The position numbers and the translations under genes were made by a program. From NCBI RefSeq assembly GCF_024298865.1, contig NZ_CP101161.1, positions 3,493,227 to 3,557,226 of the forward strand: a stretch of 64,000 nt of DNA, in the 5' to 3' direction. A model generated the notes under the pieces. It ran no database searches. It was not told the DNA's origin and was given only the letters and a program-made list of their open reading frames with translations. Positions 1 to 9,282 of the stretch are shown here, piece after piece. Origin of the DNA: Halorarius halobius (GTDB lineage: Archaea; Halobacteriota; Halobacteria; Halobacteriales; Haloarculaceae). The first letter of the stretch is position 1, and each line of letters starts with the position of its first letter.

Positions 1-1
1 C

Positions 2-1039
2 GCCGTCCGTGATGCCGGCTTCGTCCGGCTTGCGGGCACGGCCGACGGCGACGCCCTCGCGGCGGTCGGCGTGCTGGCTCGCGCGTTCCGCGCGACCGAC
101 ATCCCGTTCAAGGCGTCCGTCCGGCGCGTCCCCCGCGACGACGGTACCGAGGCCGACGTGGTCGTCGGCGTCGGCGCCGACGTCGGGGACGTGTCCGTGA
201 CCGACGAGCCGCTCGCGGCCACCGCCTTCGAGGCGGCCCGCAAACTGGGCGCCGACCCCGACGCGATGCTCGCGCTGGCGGGTGCCGTCGCGGCCGGCGC
301 CGTCCCGGGCGAGGATGCACCGCTGTACGAGGCGGCCGACTCCCGACTGGAACGGCGGCCCGGCGTCGCCGTTCCGGTCGCGGACCTCGCCGACGGGCTC
401 GCACACTCGACGCTCGTCCACGCCGACTTCTCCGGCGACGGCGAGGCGGCCACCGCCGCGCTCGCGGAGCTGGACCTCCCGGCCGACCTCGACGCCGACG
501 CCCACCGCCGACTCGCGTCGATGGTGGCGCTTCGCGCCGTCGATGAGGCCGCCGACCGCGCCGGCGAAGCGGTCGAGCGCGCGCTCCGCCCCTATGCGGG
601 CGGCCCGTTCGAGACGCTGGGCGGCTACGCCGACGTGCTCGACGCCTGCGCCCGGGTCGCCCCGGGGACGGGCGTCGCGCTCGCGCTCGGCCACGAGCCG
701 TCGGGCGCGCTGGACGCCTGGCGCGAGCACGGGCGACGGGCCCACGCGGCCGTCCGCGAGTCGCGGACCGAGCGCCACCGCGGCGTCGTCGTCGTCCACG
801 CCGAGGGCGACGCGCCGCTGGGCACCGTCGCCCGCCTGACCCACGCCTACCGCTCGCCCGAACCGCTCGTGCTCGCCGTCGCCGACGGCGAGGCGGCGGC
901 CCACGGCGCGGGCGCGTTCGAGGCGCTCGACCGGGCGGCGACGGCGGCGGACGCGACCGCGACGGGACGACACGCGACCGGCCACGCACGGGACGTCGAC
1001 CGCGAGGCGTTCGTGACCGCGCTCAGGGAGGCAGTATGA
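2..1039 (+). CDS. RecJ-like DHH-family protein, 5'-truncated by window edge
   Basis: The reading frame is open from the first bases of the window, so the N-terminus lies outside; 345 residues are visible. The visible start, RLAGTADGDALAAVG, looks like a degenerate DHH-family motif (the usual form has HxDxDG), and the Ala/Asp-rich body matches the short haloarchaeal RecJ-like proteins encoded between ribosomal protein S15 and KEOPS Pcc1. The family includes single-strand exonucleases and phosphoesterases, but the metal ligands are poorly preserved here, so catalytic activity is doubtful. Its TGA overlaps the Pcc1 start (ATGA), and Pcc1 in turn overlaps S3Ae, giving a tightly coupled translation-linked operon. 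The family call rests mainly on this conserved gene order. Confidence 0.75.
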   Translation, partial: AVRDAGFVRLAGTADGDALAAVGVLARAFRATDIPFKASVRRVPRDDGTEADVVVGVGADVGDVSVTDEPLAATAFEAARKLGADPDAMLALAGAVAAGAVPGEDAPLYEAADSRLERRPGVAVPVADLADGLAHSTLVHADFSGDGEAATAALAELDLPADLDADAHRRLASMVALRAVDEAADRAGEAVERALRPYAGGPFETLGGYADVLDACARVAPGTGVALALGHEPSGALDAWREHGRRAHAAVRESRTERHRGVVVVHAEGDAPLGTVARLTHAYRSPEPLVLAVADGEAAAHGAGAFEALDRAATAADATATGRHATGHARDVDREAFVTALREAV

Positions 1040-1257
1040 GGCGGGCGACCATCCGGACGCGACACGCCGACGCCGAGACGGTGGCGGCCGCACTCCGCCC
1101 GGACAACACCGCCGAGATGACGACCCGGGTGGACGGCGACTGCGTCGTGACGACCATCGAGCGCGATTCGACGAGCGGACTCCGGACGACCGTCGACGAC
1201 TACGTGACGAACCTGCAGGTAGCACAGCAGATGACCGACACAACCCACACATCATGA
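1036..1257 (+). CDS. pcc1: KEOPS complex subunit Pcc1
   Basis: This 73-residue protein has the size and fold pattern of Pcc1, the dimerisation subunit of the KEOPS complex that makes the tRNA modification t6A. It shows a short beta-strand/helix layout with the typical stretch TTIERDSTSGLRTTVDDY followed by a C-terminal helix (NLQVAQQM). It overlaps both neighbours by 4 nt (ATGA at each end), so it is probably translated by coupling from the RecJ-like gene and into ribosomal protein S3Ae. The RecJ-like/Pcc1/S3Ae order is the standard haloarchaeal arrangement, which strengthens the call for such a small protein. Confidence 0.88.
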   Translation: MRRATIRTRHADAETVAAALRPDNTAEMTTRVDGDCVVTTIERDSTSGLRTTVDDYVTNLQVAQQMTDTTHTS

Positions 1258-1907
1258 GCGAACGAAGCGTATCCAAGCAGAAACAGGAGAAGCGGTGGTA
1301 CACCGTCATCGCCCCGGAGCTGTTCGACCGGGCCGAACTCGGTGAGACCCCCGCCGACGAACCGGAACAGCTGTACGACCGAACCGTCGAGACGACTCTC
1401 GGCGACATCGAGGACGACGCCGGCGAGAACAACACGAAACTGACGTTCCGCGTCAACGACGTGGGTTCCGACGCCGTCTACACCGAGTTCGTCGAGCACG
1501 AACTCACCCGCGACTACCTGCGTAGCATGGTCCGTCGCGGCTCCTCGAAGATAGAAGCCTTCGAGACGGTGCTGACGACCGACGACCACCGCGTCCAGGT
1601 CCAGCCCGTCGCGTTCACGACGAAAAAGGCCGACCACAGCCAGGAGCGGGCCATCCGCGAGACGATGGTCGACATCGTCCGGGACGCCGCCAGCGAGCGC
1701 ACCTTCGACGAACTCGTCAAGAGCGTCGTCGAGGGGCGGCTCTCGTCGGCCATCTACGCCGACGCCAAGAGCATCTACCCGCTCCGGCGCGTCGAAATCC
1801 AGAAGCTCACCCTCGAAGCGCGGCCCGAGGAGGTCGCCGCCGAGGAGGAGGCCGCCGTCGACGTCGACGAGGAGGACGTCGACGTCGACGAGGACGCCGA
1901 AGAGTAA
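1254..1907 (+). CDS. rps3ae: 30S ribosomal protein S3Ae (eS1)
   Basis: This 217-residue protein is the archaeal/eukaryotic small-subunit protein eS1 (S3Ae). It shows the family's opening KRWYTVIAPELFDRAELGET, a central RGSSKIEAFETVLTTDD segment and the C-terminal IYPLRRVEIQKLTLE strand, then an acidic tail (residues about 195-217) typical of halophiles. Length matches haloarchaeal orthologues. It is the last gene of the RecJ-like/Pcc1/S3Ae operon, with an ATGA overlap at its start. Confidence 0.97.
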   Translation: MSERSVSKQKQEKRWYTVIAPELFDRAELGETPADEPEQLYDRTVETTLGDIEDDAGENNTKLTFRVNDVGSDAVYTEFVEHELTRDYLRSMVRRGSSKIEAFETVLTTDDHRVQVQPVAFTTKKADHSQERAIRETMVDIVRDAASERTFDELVKSVVEGRLSSAIYADAKSIYPLRRVEIQKLTLEARPEEVAAEEEAAVDVDEEDVDVDEDAEE

Positions 1908-2008
1908 CCACCCGACTTCTTCCGTTTATTCACGGCCGGTAGCCGTGGGGCCGCGCATCGTCGCACCAGCCCAGCCGGCGACGCGGGGTGCCGACGGCGC
2001 GAACCGCG

Positions 2009-2416
2009 TCACTCGGTGACGACGACGGTGCCGACCATCCCGCCGCGCTCGTGGGGGATACAGAAGTAGGGAAACTCCCCGGCCGTCTCGAACGTGTGGG
2101 CGTACGTCTCGCCCGACTCGATGATGCCGGTCGGATACTCGTCGCGGGCCGCTCGCTCGGCGTCGAACCCCCCCGACGCGAAGTACGCCGCCCCCTCCGG
2201 GAGGCCGTCCTCGTAGGCGGTGACGCTGTGACCTCGCGAGGAGTTGTTCCCCCAGACGACCCGGTCGCCGACGGAGACTTCGATGCGCTCAGGGTCGAAC
2301 CGGTTCGCGGTCATCCCAACGTCGAACTCCTCCTCCGCGAGACCGGTGCCGAAACAGCCGGCAAGCGCCGCAGTGGCGCCCGTACCGGTCGCGGCCAGGA
2401 ACGTCCGGCGGTCCAT
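2009..2416 (-). CDS. Halocyanin/plastocyanin-type blue copper protein, lipoprotein
   Basis: This 135-residue cupredoxin is a likely membrane-anchored electron carrier. An MDRRTFL Tat-type twin-arginine start is followed by a lipobox LAGC at residues 18-21, so the mature protein probably begins at lipidated Cys21. The type 1 copper ligands are all visible: His63 in GHSVTAY and Cys119, His122 and Met127 in YFCIPHERGGM. The start at 2416 is chosen because it places the Tat signal at the N-terminus; a longer in-frame start at 2497 would prepend an unrelated basic stretch. The gene stands alone, divergent from archaetidylserine synthase. Its redox partner cannot be read from sequence, although terminal oxidase genes lie 16 kb away. 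Confidence 0.9.
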   Translation of the reverse strand: MDRRTFLAATGTGATAALAGCFGTGLAEEEFDVGMTANRFDPERIEVSVGDRVVWGNNSSRGHSVTAYEDGLPEGAAYFASGGFDAERAARDEYPTGIIESGETYAHTFETAGEFPYFCIPHERGGMVGTVVVTE

Positions 2417-2505
2417 ACCGGCTCTCGGTGCTGGACGGGCATAGGCGGTCCGATTCGAGCGCCGAAAACGAACCGCATAAGGGAGCGACCCCCGCACGCG
2501 GAGGT

Positions 2506-3183
2506 ATGCAACCCCGGTTCGTGGGGCGGCTCGCGCTGGCCGACGTCGTCACCGTGGTCAACGCCGCGGTGGGGTTCGCGGCCGCCGCCGCGGCGACCCA
2601 CTCGCCGTCGCTGGCGGCCCGCCTCGTCCTGCTGGGGGCCATCGCGGACGGCCTGGACGGCGTGCTGGCGCGCCGCTACGGCTCCAGCCCCGCCGGGGAG
2701 TTCCTCGACTCGCTTGCCGACGTGGCGACGTTCGCCGTCGCACCCGCGATGCTCGTGTTCGCCGTCGCCTCGGGCGCGTGGGGGCTGGCCGCCGACGCCC
2801 GGACCGCCGCCGCGGTGGGACTCCCGGCCGCGTTCGTCGCCGTCGCCGTCCTCCGGCTCGGTCTTTACACCGCCGACGACGTGGGGAACGACCACACCGT
2901 CGGCGTGCAGTCGACGCTGGCGGCGACGCTTCTGGCCGCGGGCTACCTCGCGGGCGTCACCGCGCCCGTCGCCTTGCTGGCGGCGACGGCGCTGTTCTGC
3001 TATCTGATGGTCGCGCCCGTCCGGTATCCGGACCTCTACGCCCGCGACGCGCTCGTCCTCGGTGGGTTGCAGGCGCTCGCGGTGCTGTTCCCGACCGTGG
3101 TGGGGGGCGTGTTCCCCCGCGCGCTCCTGGTGGCGGCGCTGGCGTATCTCCTGCTTTCCCCCCGGTTCTACTGGCGCGAGTGA
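2506..3183 (+). CDS. pssA: Archaetidylserine synthase (CDP-alcohol phosphatidyltransferase family)
   Basis: This 225-residue integral membrane enzyme belongs to the CDP-alcohol phosphatidyltransferase family and is expected to make archaetidylserine from CDP-archaeol and L-serine. The family signature DG-xx-AR-x7-G-xxx-D-xxx-D is intact: Asp51-Gly52, Ala55-Arg56, Gly64, Asp68 and Asp72. About six hydrophobic segments follow. In haloarchaea this lipid pathway is tied to archaeosortase-dependent anchoring of surface proteins. The ATG at 2506 has a GGAGG immediately upstream; an earlier in-frame ATG at 2428 would add a non-family N-terminus inside the halocyanin promoter region. The substrate call is by family, not proven by residues. 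Confidence 0.85.
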   Translation: MQPRFVGRLALADVVTVVNAAVGFAAAAAATHSPSLAARLVLLGAIADGLDGVLARRYGSSPAGEFLDSLADVATFAVAPAMLVFAVASGAWGLAADARTAAAVGLPAAFVAVAVLRLGLYTADDVGNDHTVGVQSTLAATLLAAGYLAGVTAPVALLAATALFCYLMVAPVRYPDLYARDALVLGGLQALAVLFPTVVGGVFPRALLVAALAYLLLSPRFYWRE

Positions 3184-3243
3184 CGCCGCGCGCGAGCGCG
3201 CCGAAGGGAAACGCCCTTATTCCGAACTTACGCAGTACCCTCT

Positions 3244-4689
3244 ATGAGCGACGGGGACGACGACGCCCAGGACGCGCCCGACGAGGCGGACGCGCCCGAC
3301 GAGACCGAGGAACCCGACGAACAGCCCGAGGAAACGGACGCCGAGAGCGACCCCGACGGCGACGAAGACCAACAGCCCGAGGAAACTGACGCCGAGGCAG
3401 ACGAAGACGCCGAAGCCGAGGACGCAGACGAAGACGCCGACGAAGACGCCATCGCCACGAACCTCGGCGAGGAGGAACTGAACGAACGCCTCGACGACGT
3501 CGAGGCGAGCCTCGAGGAGGCCGAGACCGAGGACGACCTCGACGACGTCGAGGCACAGCTTGACCGCGTCGAGACGGCACTGGAGACGGCCGACCTCCCC
3601 GAACCCGACGACGAGGACGAGGAGGACCCCCGCGAGGAAATCGAGGGGCGCATCGGTGACATCCGCAACGACATCGAGGACGCCCGTGGCCCGTACGGCG
3701 AGGACGTCGTCGCGGACATCGAAGACGCGAAGGCGACCGTCACCGACACCGAGTGGACCGAGGACGGCGAGGAAGACGCCGCCGCAGTCGTGAACGAGTT
3801 CGTCGCCAGCGTCGAGGAGACGCTCGACGCGAGCATCGACGCCGGCACCGACTTCCCCGAAGACCACGCCGAGGCGCTCGACCTCGCGGCGGCGGCCGTC
3901 GAGGACGCCGACCTCGACGCCGACGACGACGCCGAGACCATCGCCGACCTGCTGGAAGCGACCGACGAACTGACGGCGGGCCTTGACGACGCCGAGGAGT
4001 GGGACGACCTCACCGTCGTCGAACAGCTCGACGCCCAGGGGTTCTACGACCGGCTGAACTCCGAGAACCGGAAGGATTTCCCGCCGGAGCTGAACGTCGT
4101 CCGCATCGCCGAACAGGAGAACGACCCCGAGCGCATCCTGCTGGGGTTCGACTACTTCGAGTCGGACTTCATGGAGGAGAACTGCATCGACGCGTTCCGT
4201 CGGATGGGCGCGCCCGAGGCGTACGACGCGATGATGGAACTCGCACAACGGCGCGACCGGCCGGCCATCGAGGTGCTCGGCAAAATCGGCAACGACGACG
4301 CCTGCGAGACGCTCCACGACTACATCGCCGACGAGTCGAACCCGCCGCTCCAGAAGACGGTGCTGAAGGCGCTCGGCGAAATCGGTAGCGAGGCGTCGAC
4401 CCAGCCGGTCGCCGACCGCCTCGTCGCGGAGGACCCCGAGGTGCGGTCGCAGGCGGCGCGCGCGCTCGGCCGCATCGGCGACACCCGCGCCATCGACCCG
4501 CTCGCGGACACCCTGGCGGACGACGACAGCGACAACGTCCGTGCCGCGGCCGGGTGGGCGCTGGTCCAGATAGGCACCGAACGCGCGCTGGAGACGGCCG
4601 CCCAGTACGTCGACGACCGCTCGTACATCGTCGAGAACGAAGCCGAGAAAGCCGCCCAGCGACTCGACGCCGCGGCTCCCTCGGCCTGA
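3244..4689 (+). CDS. HEAT-repeat protein with acidic N-terminal region
   Basis: This 481-residue protein has an extremely acidic, low-complexity head (residues 1-75, Asp/Glu/Ala with repeated QPEETDAE units), a charged helical, probably coiled-coil middle (about 80-250), and a C-terminal array of HEAT/PBS-lyase-like repeats (about 290-475; for example LKALGEIGSEASTQPVADRL and QAARALGRIGDTRAIDPLAD). No catalytic residues are visible; HEAT arrays normally act as protein-binding scaffolds. A TATA-like CCCTTATTCC near 3212-3221 lies about 27 nt before the ATG, fitting leaderless transcription. The gene is monocistronic and its function is unknown. Confidence 0.85.
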   Translation: MSDGDDDAQDAPDEADAPDETEEPDEQPEETDAESDPDGDEDQQPEETDAEADEDAEAEDADEDADEDAIATNLGEEELNERLDDVEASLEEAETEDDLDDVEAQLDRVETALETADLPEPDDEDEEDPREEIEGRIGDIRNDIEDARGPYGEDVVADIEDAKATVTDTEWTEDGEEDAAAVVNEFVASVEETLDASIDAGTDFPEDHAEALDLAAAAVEDADLDADDDAETIADLLEATDELTAGLDDAEEWDDLTVVEQLDAQGFYDRLNSENRKDFPPELNVVRIAEQENDPERILLGFDYFESDFMEENCIDAFRRMGAPEAYDAMMELAQRRDRPAIEVLGKIGNDDACETLHDYIADESNPPLQKTVLKALGEIGSEASTQPVADRLVAEDPEVRSQAARALGRIGDTRAIDPLADTLADDDSDNVRAAAGWALVQIGTERALETAAQYVDDRSYIVENEAEKAAQRLDAAAPSA

Positions 4690-4721
4690 ACTTCTTGTAG
4701 CAAGCCGCGGCCACCGGGCGC

Positions 4722-6299
4722 GTGCGCCCGGTCGTCCCCCTCGTCGCGCTCGCCGCACTCATACTGACAGCCGTAGCGGCGCCCGTGGGGGCCGGCACGA
4801 CACCCCAGGTCGTCGCGGTCCACCCCAACCCCGTCGCCGACGGCGACCGCGGCGAGTTCGCCGTCGTCCGATTCCCAGTGGTCGCCGACCTCGCCGCCTA
4901 CACGCTCACCGACGGCGAGGACCGCGTTCCGCTCCCGAACCGGACCGTCGAGGGGCGGGTCGTGCTCGCCGCCGACCCCGGGGCCATCGCCCGCAACGCG
5001 ACCGGCCGCCTGATTCGGCTCGACGCGTTCCCCGCGCTGGCGAACGACGGCGACCGGGTTCGACTCGTCCGGGAGAACCGAACCGTCGCTGGCCTCCGGT
5101 ACGGAGACGCGCCCGAGGGAGAGACGTACCGGAACGGGACGTGGCACGCGCCCGCCGCCACCGACCGCCCCGTCGTCCATGCCGGGCCGGGCACTGCCCG
5201 CGCGTTCGTGCTCCCCGACGCGCCGCGTGCCCCGCTGTCGGCCGTCCGGAACGCCTCCGACCGGGTACTGCTCGCGGGCTACACGCTCACGTCGGCCCGC
5301 GTCACCCGCGCGCTCCTCGCGGCCGGAGAGCGCGGCGCGCGGGTCCGCGTGCTCGTGGACGGCGCGCCGGTCGGCGGGCTCTCGCGTATCGAAGCCACTC
5401 GCCTCAACCGGCTCGCGGCCGCCGGCATCGAGGTCCGGGTCGTCGGCGGCCCGCGTGCCCCGTACGCCTTCCACCACGCGAAGTACGTCGTCGCGGACGG
5501 CCGCGCGACCGTGTTGACGGAGAACTGGAAGCCCGCCGGCACGGGCGGCGCGTCCTCTCGGGGCTGGGGCGTGACGCTGTCGGACCGCGACGCCGTTCGG
5601 GCGCTGGCGGCGACGTTCCGCGAGGACGCCGACGCGTTCGGCGCCGTCGACTGGCGCCGGTTCCGGCGCGGGAAGACGTTCGAGCCGTCGAACGCCTCCC
5701 GGGGGTCGTACCCCGCGAACATCGCTCCGGTACGGGTTCCGTACCAGAACGCCTCGGTACTGGTCGCGCCGGACAACGCCGAACGTGCGGTCGTCAGACG
5801 ACTCCGGCGCGCGAACGAGTCGGTTCGCGTCCTCCAGATGTCGGTCGGCGACGCCGGACAGCCGTTCCTCGCGGCGACGGTGGCGGCCGCACGCCGCGGC
5901 GTCGAGACACGCGTCCTGCTGTCGGGCGCGTGGTACGCGGCCGAGGAGAACCGTGCCGTCGTGGAGCGACTGAACGCGCTGGCCGACCGCGAAGGACTGC
6001 CGCTGTCGGCGCGGTTGGCACGGCCTCGCGGGCGGTTCGAGAAGGTCCACGCGAAGGGGGCAGTCGTCGACGACACCGTCCTGCTCGGGAGCCTCAACTG
6101 GAACAACCACTCCGCTCGCGAGAACCGCGAGGTAGTGGTCGCGCTCCGGGGTCCCCGGGTGGCGGACTACTACCGGCGGGCGTTCGACCGCGACTGGCGT
6201 GCCAGCGGCGAGCGACTGCCGGTCGGACTGCCGGTCGCGCTGGCGGTCGGCGCGGCCGCGTGTCTGCTCGCGGCCCGCCGACTACGCTTCGAGTCTTAG
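4722..6299 (+). CDS. Exported phospholipase D-like protein with lamin-tail-like N-terminus
   Basis: This 525-residue protein starts at GTG 4722 with a signal peptide (residues 1-25, cleavage near VGAGTT). A beta-rich domain follows (about 27-140; [20 protein letters not shown]), resembling the lamin-tail domain often found on secreted archaeal nucleases. Two PLD half-sites then appear: [10 protein letters not shown] followed by TENW, and [10 protein letters not shown] followed by [16 protein letters not shown] hydrophobic segment ending in RRLRF at the extreme C-terminus (about 497-520) should anchor it with the catalytic domain outside. PLD-family enzymes cleave phosphodiesters of lipids or DNA; with a lamin-tail domain a nuclease role is plausible. 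Its stop overlaps the convergent FAD synthase by 4 nt. Confidence 0.85.
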   Translation: MRPVVPLVALAALILTAVAAPVGAGTTPQVVAVHPNPVADGDRGEFAVVRFPVVADLAAYTLTDGEDRVPLPNRTVEGRVVLAADPGAIARNATGRLIRLDAFPALANDGDRVRLVRENRTVAGLRYGDAPEGETYRNGTWHAPAATDRPVVHAGPGTARAFVLPDAPRAPLSAVRNASDRVLLAGYTLTSARVTRALLAAGERGARVRVLVDGAPVGGLSRIEATRLNRLAAAGIEVRVVGGPRAPYAFHHAKYVVADGRATVLTENWKPAGTGGASSRGWGVTLSDRDAVRALAATFREDADAFGAVDWRRFRRGKTFEPSNASRGSYPANIAPVRVPYQNASVLVAPDNAERAVVRRLRRANESVRVLQMSVGDAGQPFLAATVAAARRGVETRVLLSGAWYAAEENRAVVERLNALADREGLPLSARLARPRGRFEKVHAKGAVVDDTVLLGSLNWNNHSARENREVVVALRGPRVADYYRRAFDRDWRASGERLPVGLPVALAVGAAACLLAARRLRFES

Positions 6300-6727
6300 C
6301 ATCGCTCGTCACACACGCGGTCGATGATGCGTCCCGTCGAGAGCAGTTCACCCTCGTACTCGGGTTCGCGGGCGCTGGCGCGGGCCACCTCGCAGTCGAT
6401 GCCGCGCCCGGAGAGCGCCTCCCGGAGCGCGTCGGCGTCGTGGTGCTGGTCGTGACCCAGCGCGATGACGTCCGGGTCGATGGCCTCGATGGGGACGAAG
6501 ATGTCCTCCTCGTGGCCGAGCCGCGCGTCGTCCACCGGGTCGAGGGCGGCGACCATGTCGCGCCGCTGGCGGTCCGGCAGTATCGGTTTCTCCTTGTGAG
6601 TGACGTTGTCGCGGCGGGCGATGATGACGTGCAACCGGTCGCCCATCGCCTTCGCGTCCGCGAGATAGTGGAGGTGGCCGGGATGCAGGAGATCGAAGGT
6701 GCCCTGCGCGACGACCGTCCGGCTCAT
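6296..6727 (-). CDS. ribL: FAD synthase, archaeal RibL type
   Basis: This 143-residue nucleotidyltransferase transfers AMP from ATP to FMN. It has the cytidylyltransferase-family opening [18 protein letters not shown] with the HxGH catalytic motif at residues 15-18, the archaeal RibL motif [19 protein letters not shown] segment (here [14 protein letters not shown]) and [12 protein letters not shown]. The C-terminal TGRIIDRVC substitutes for the bacterial ISSTxIR motif. It overlaps the upstream JAMM peptidase gene by 4 nt (ATGA on the minus strand), so the two are co-transcribed. Lumazine synthase, another flavin enzyme, is encoded about 4 kb away. Confidence 0.92.
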   Translation of the reverse strand: MSRTVVAQGTFDLLHPGHLHYLADAKAMGDRLHVIIARRDNVTHKEKPILPDRQRRDMVAALDPVDDARLGHEEDIFVPIEAIDPDVIALGHDQHHDADALREALSGRGIDCEVARASAREPEYEGELLSTGRIIDRVCDERC

Positions 6728-7218
6728 CGTCGCTCCTCCTCGCGCAGTTCCGCGTCGATATCCGCCTGGGTGAAGTCGAAGAACTCGTCCTCGCCGACGT
6801 CCACGTCGAGCACGTCCAGCCCGCGGGGCTCACCCTGCCGGTCGAACGCCTTCCAGTCGTGGCGGCCGTACGGCGCGCCGATGATGATGTGGACCTTCCC
6901 CTTCCCGAACGTCCCGAGGTCCGCATCGGATGGACGGAGCACCCCGTTCGGGTGCGAGTGGACCGACCCCGCCGCACGGGTGTCGTTGGGTATCATGCTC
7001 GTCTTCACCGTCGCGGAGACGGGGTTCGACTCCGTTCCCGGGATGACGAGCACGTCCGTGATGACCGTGCCGTCCCGGTCGAGCCCGAGGCTCCGGGCGT
7101 CTTCCCCGCGCAACAGCCCCATGTACTCGTCGGGGTGGGCGTCCTCGGAGGCCTGGAGCGCGAACTCCAGTGCGTCGGCGGCGATGCCGATGACCTCGCT
7201 CGACCGGAACAGCCGCAT
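6724..7218 (-). CDS. JAMM/MPN metalloprotease (possible desampylase)
   Basis: This 164-residue single-domain protein carries a complete JAMM zinc site: Glu31 in DEYMGLLRG and His87, His89 and Asp100 in the H-x-H-x10-D motif ([14 protein letters not shown]). JAMM proteins are isopeptidases; in haloarchaea family members remove ubiquitin-like SAMP proteins from targets, so desampylase is the most likely role, although small JAMM proteins can have other substrates. The start at 7218 gives the family N-terminus ([13 protein letters not shown]); a longer in-frame start at 7347 runs into the divergent DHH gene's promoter. It forms an operon with ribL through an ATGA overlap. Confidence 0.85.
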   Translation of the reverse strand: MRLFRSSEVIGIAADALEFALQASEDAHPDEYMGLLRGEDARSLGLDRDGTVITDVLVIPGTESNPVSATVKTSMIPNDTRAAGSVHSHPNGVLRPSDADLGTFGKGKVHIIIGAPYGRHDWKAFDRQGEPRGLDVLDVDVGEDEFFDFTQADIDAELREEERR

Positions 7219-7346
7219 ACAGAAATCACGGCTCGCGCGACAACTAAGCGTTCCGATAGGGCCCACCGAGGGCGCGACCGGGCCGCCCGACGCCCTCGTC
7301 CCCCAAGTGACAAGCCTTAAACTCGGAGGACACCCACCTTCCGGCA

Positions 7347-9242
7347 ATGACTGCGTCCGCTGACGGCGACGTCGACGCGACCGACGAGTCGGTCGTGTAC
7401 GACCTCGCCCCCGGCTGTACGACCGAGGACGTCGAGGAGGGCGCCCGCTACCACGCCACCGTCAACGGTGTCGTGGAGTACGGCGTGTTCGTCGACTGCT
7501 CGGAGCACGTCTCGGGTCTCGTCCACGACTCCGAACTCTCCGGCGACTACGACGTCGGCGACGAACTCGTCGTCGAACTCCTCGACGTCCGAGAGAACGG
7601 CGACCTCTCCTTCACGGAGGTGTCCGTCGACTCGCCGCGAACCGTGACCGTCGACCCCGGCGAGCGCGCCAGCGTCGACGATCTCGCTGAGCGCGTCGGT
7701 TCGACCGTCCACCTCGACGGCGAGGTCGTCCAGATAAAACAGACCGGTGGCCCGACCCTGTTCCAGGTGCGTGACGGCACCGGCGTCGTCCCCTGTGCGG
7801 CCTTCGAGGAGGCCGGCGTCCGCGCGTACCCCGAGGTCGACCTCGACGACGCCGTCCGCGTCACCGGCGACGTGGAGCGGCGGGAGGGCGCGCTCCAACT
7901 CGAGGTCGACGAGCTCCACCGCCTCGAAGGCGAGGCCGAAACCGAGGTCCGCGAGCGGGTCGAGGCCGCCGTCGCCGAGACGGCCGCGCCCGCGGACGTG
8001 GAGCCGCTGGTCGACTGGCCCGCCTTCGAGAAACTCCGCGACGACCTGCGGGAGGTCGCGGAGTACCTCCGGCGTGCCGTGCTCGACTCCCGGCCGATTC
8101 GGATGCGCCACCACGCCGACGGCGACGGGATGTGTGCGTCCGTGCCCGTGCAGGTCGCGCTGGAGAACTTCATCGCGGAGACCCACGAGGACGCGGAGGC
8201 CCCGCGACACCTGTTCAAGCGGCTCCCCTCGAAGGCGCCCTTCTACGAGATGGAGGACGTCACGCGCGACCTGAACTTCGCGCTCGAGGACGAGGAGCGG
8301 CACGGCCAGCGGCTCCCCCTCCTGTTGATGCTCGACAACGGCTCGACGGAGGAGGACACGCCCGCCTACCGCGCGCTCGATCAGTACGACATCCCGGTGG
8401 TCGTCGTCGACCACCACCACCCCGACCCCGAGGCGGTCGCACCGCTGGTCGACCGGCACGTCAACCCGTACCTCCACGACGAGGACTACCGCATCACGAC
8501 GGGGATGATGTGCGTCGAACTCGCGCGGATGATAGACCCGTCGCTGACCGACGAACTGCGACACATCCCCGCGGTCGCCGGCCTCGCAGACCGCTCGAAG
8601 GCCGACGCGATGGACGACTACCTCGCGCTCGCCAGCGAGGAGGGGTACGACGAGGACGACCTCCAGGACATCGGCGAGGCGCTCGACTACGCGGCCCACT
8701 GGCTCCGCTACGACTCGGGCGACGTGCTCATCGAGGACGTGCTCAACGTCGGCGGCGACGCCGACCGCCACGCCGAACTCGTCGAGTTCCTCTCGGAGCG
8801 GGCCGAACGCGACGTCGACCGACAGCTGTCGGACGCGCTCCCCCACCTCGAGTACGAGAAACTCGACAACGACGCCCACCTCTACCACATCGACCTCGAC
8901 GAGCACGCCCACCGGTTCACCTACCCCGCACCGGGGAAGACCACCGGCGAGATACACGACCGGAAGGTCCAGGAGACGGGCGACCCCGTCATCACCATCG
9001 GCTACGGTCCGGACTTCGCGGTCCTGCGGTCCGACGGCGTGCGGCTCGACATCCCGAACATGGTGTCGGAACTCGACGACGAGCTACCGGGCGCGGGCGT
9101 CTCCGGCGGCGGCCACCTCGTCGTCGGCTCCATCAAGTTCGTTCCCGGGATGCGCGAGGCGGTGCTCGACGCGCTGGTCGAGAAGATGGGCGACGCGGAA
9201 CTCGACGAGAGCCTCCGGAGCACGCTCGTCCAGGACGACTGA
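7347..9242 (+). CDS. DHH-family (RecJ/GAN-like) nuclease with S1 and OB domains
   Basis: This 631-residue protein combines an N-terminal S1-like domain (about 28-90; GARYHATVNGVVEYGVFVD), an OB-fold nucleic-acid-binding domain (about 110-200; VHLDGEVVQIKQTGGPTLF), a DHH phosphoesterase core and a DHHA1 C-terminal domain. Metal-binding motifs are present: HHADGDG at 255-261, LDNGS, and DHHHPDP from Asp355; GGGHLVVGS near the C-terminus is the DHHA1 substrate-binding motif. Archaeal relatives are RecJ-type single-strand nucleases. A TTAAACTCGGAG stretch just upstream offers a TATA-like box. It is distinct from the short degenerate RecJ-like protein at the left edge. Confidence 0.9.
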   Translation: MTASADGDVDATDESVVYDLAPGCTTEDVEEGARYHATVNGVVEYGVFVDCSEHVSGLVHDSELSGDYDVGDELVVELLDVRENGDLSFTEVSVDSPRTVTVDPGERASVDDLAERVGSTVHLDGEVVQIKQTGGPTLFQVRDGTGVVPCAAFEEAGVRAYPEVDLDDAVRVTGDVERREGALQLEVDELHRLEGEAETEVRERVEAAVAETAAPADVEPLVDWPAFEKLRDDLREVAEYLRRAVLDSRPIRMRHHADGDGMCASVPVQVALENFIAETHEDAEAPRHLFKRLPSKAPFYEMEDVTRDLNFALEDEERHGQRLPLLLMLDNGSTEEDTPAYRALDQYDIPVVVVDHHHPDPEAVAPLVDRHVNPYLHDEDYRITTGMMCVELARMIDPSLTDELRHIPAVAGLADRSKADAMDDYLALASEEGYDEDDLQDIGEALDYAAHWLRYDSGDVLIEDVLNVGGDADRHAELVEFLSERAERDVDRQLSDALPHLEYEKLDNDAHLYHIDLDEHAHRFTYPAPGKTTGEIHDRKVQETGDPVITIGYGPDFAVLRSDGVRLDIPNMVSELDDELPGAGVSGGGHLVVGSIKFVPGMREAVLDALVEKMGDAELDESLRSTLVQDD

Positions 9243-9282
9243 GCGGGCCAACGCCTAACTCCCCGGGTGTCGATACCCGGAT

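Noticed and set aside
3217..4758. Long minus-strand frame opposite the HEAT-repeat gene
   Set aside because: It is the mirror of an acidic GC-rich gene and has the repetitive Val/Leu/Gly composition of antisense frames, with no domain.
4320..6110. Minus-strand 596-codon frame
   Set aside because: It is antisense to the HEAT-repeat and PLD genes, which show recognisable domains on the plus strand.
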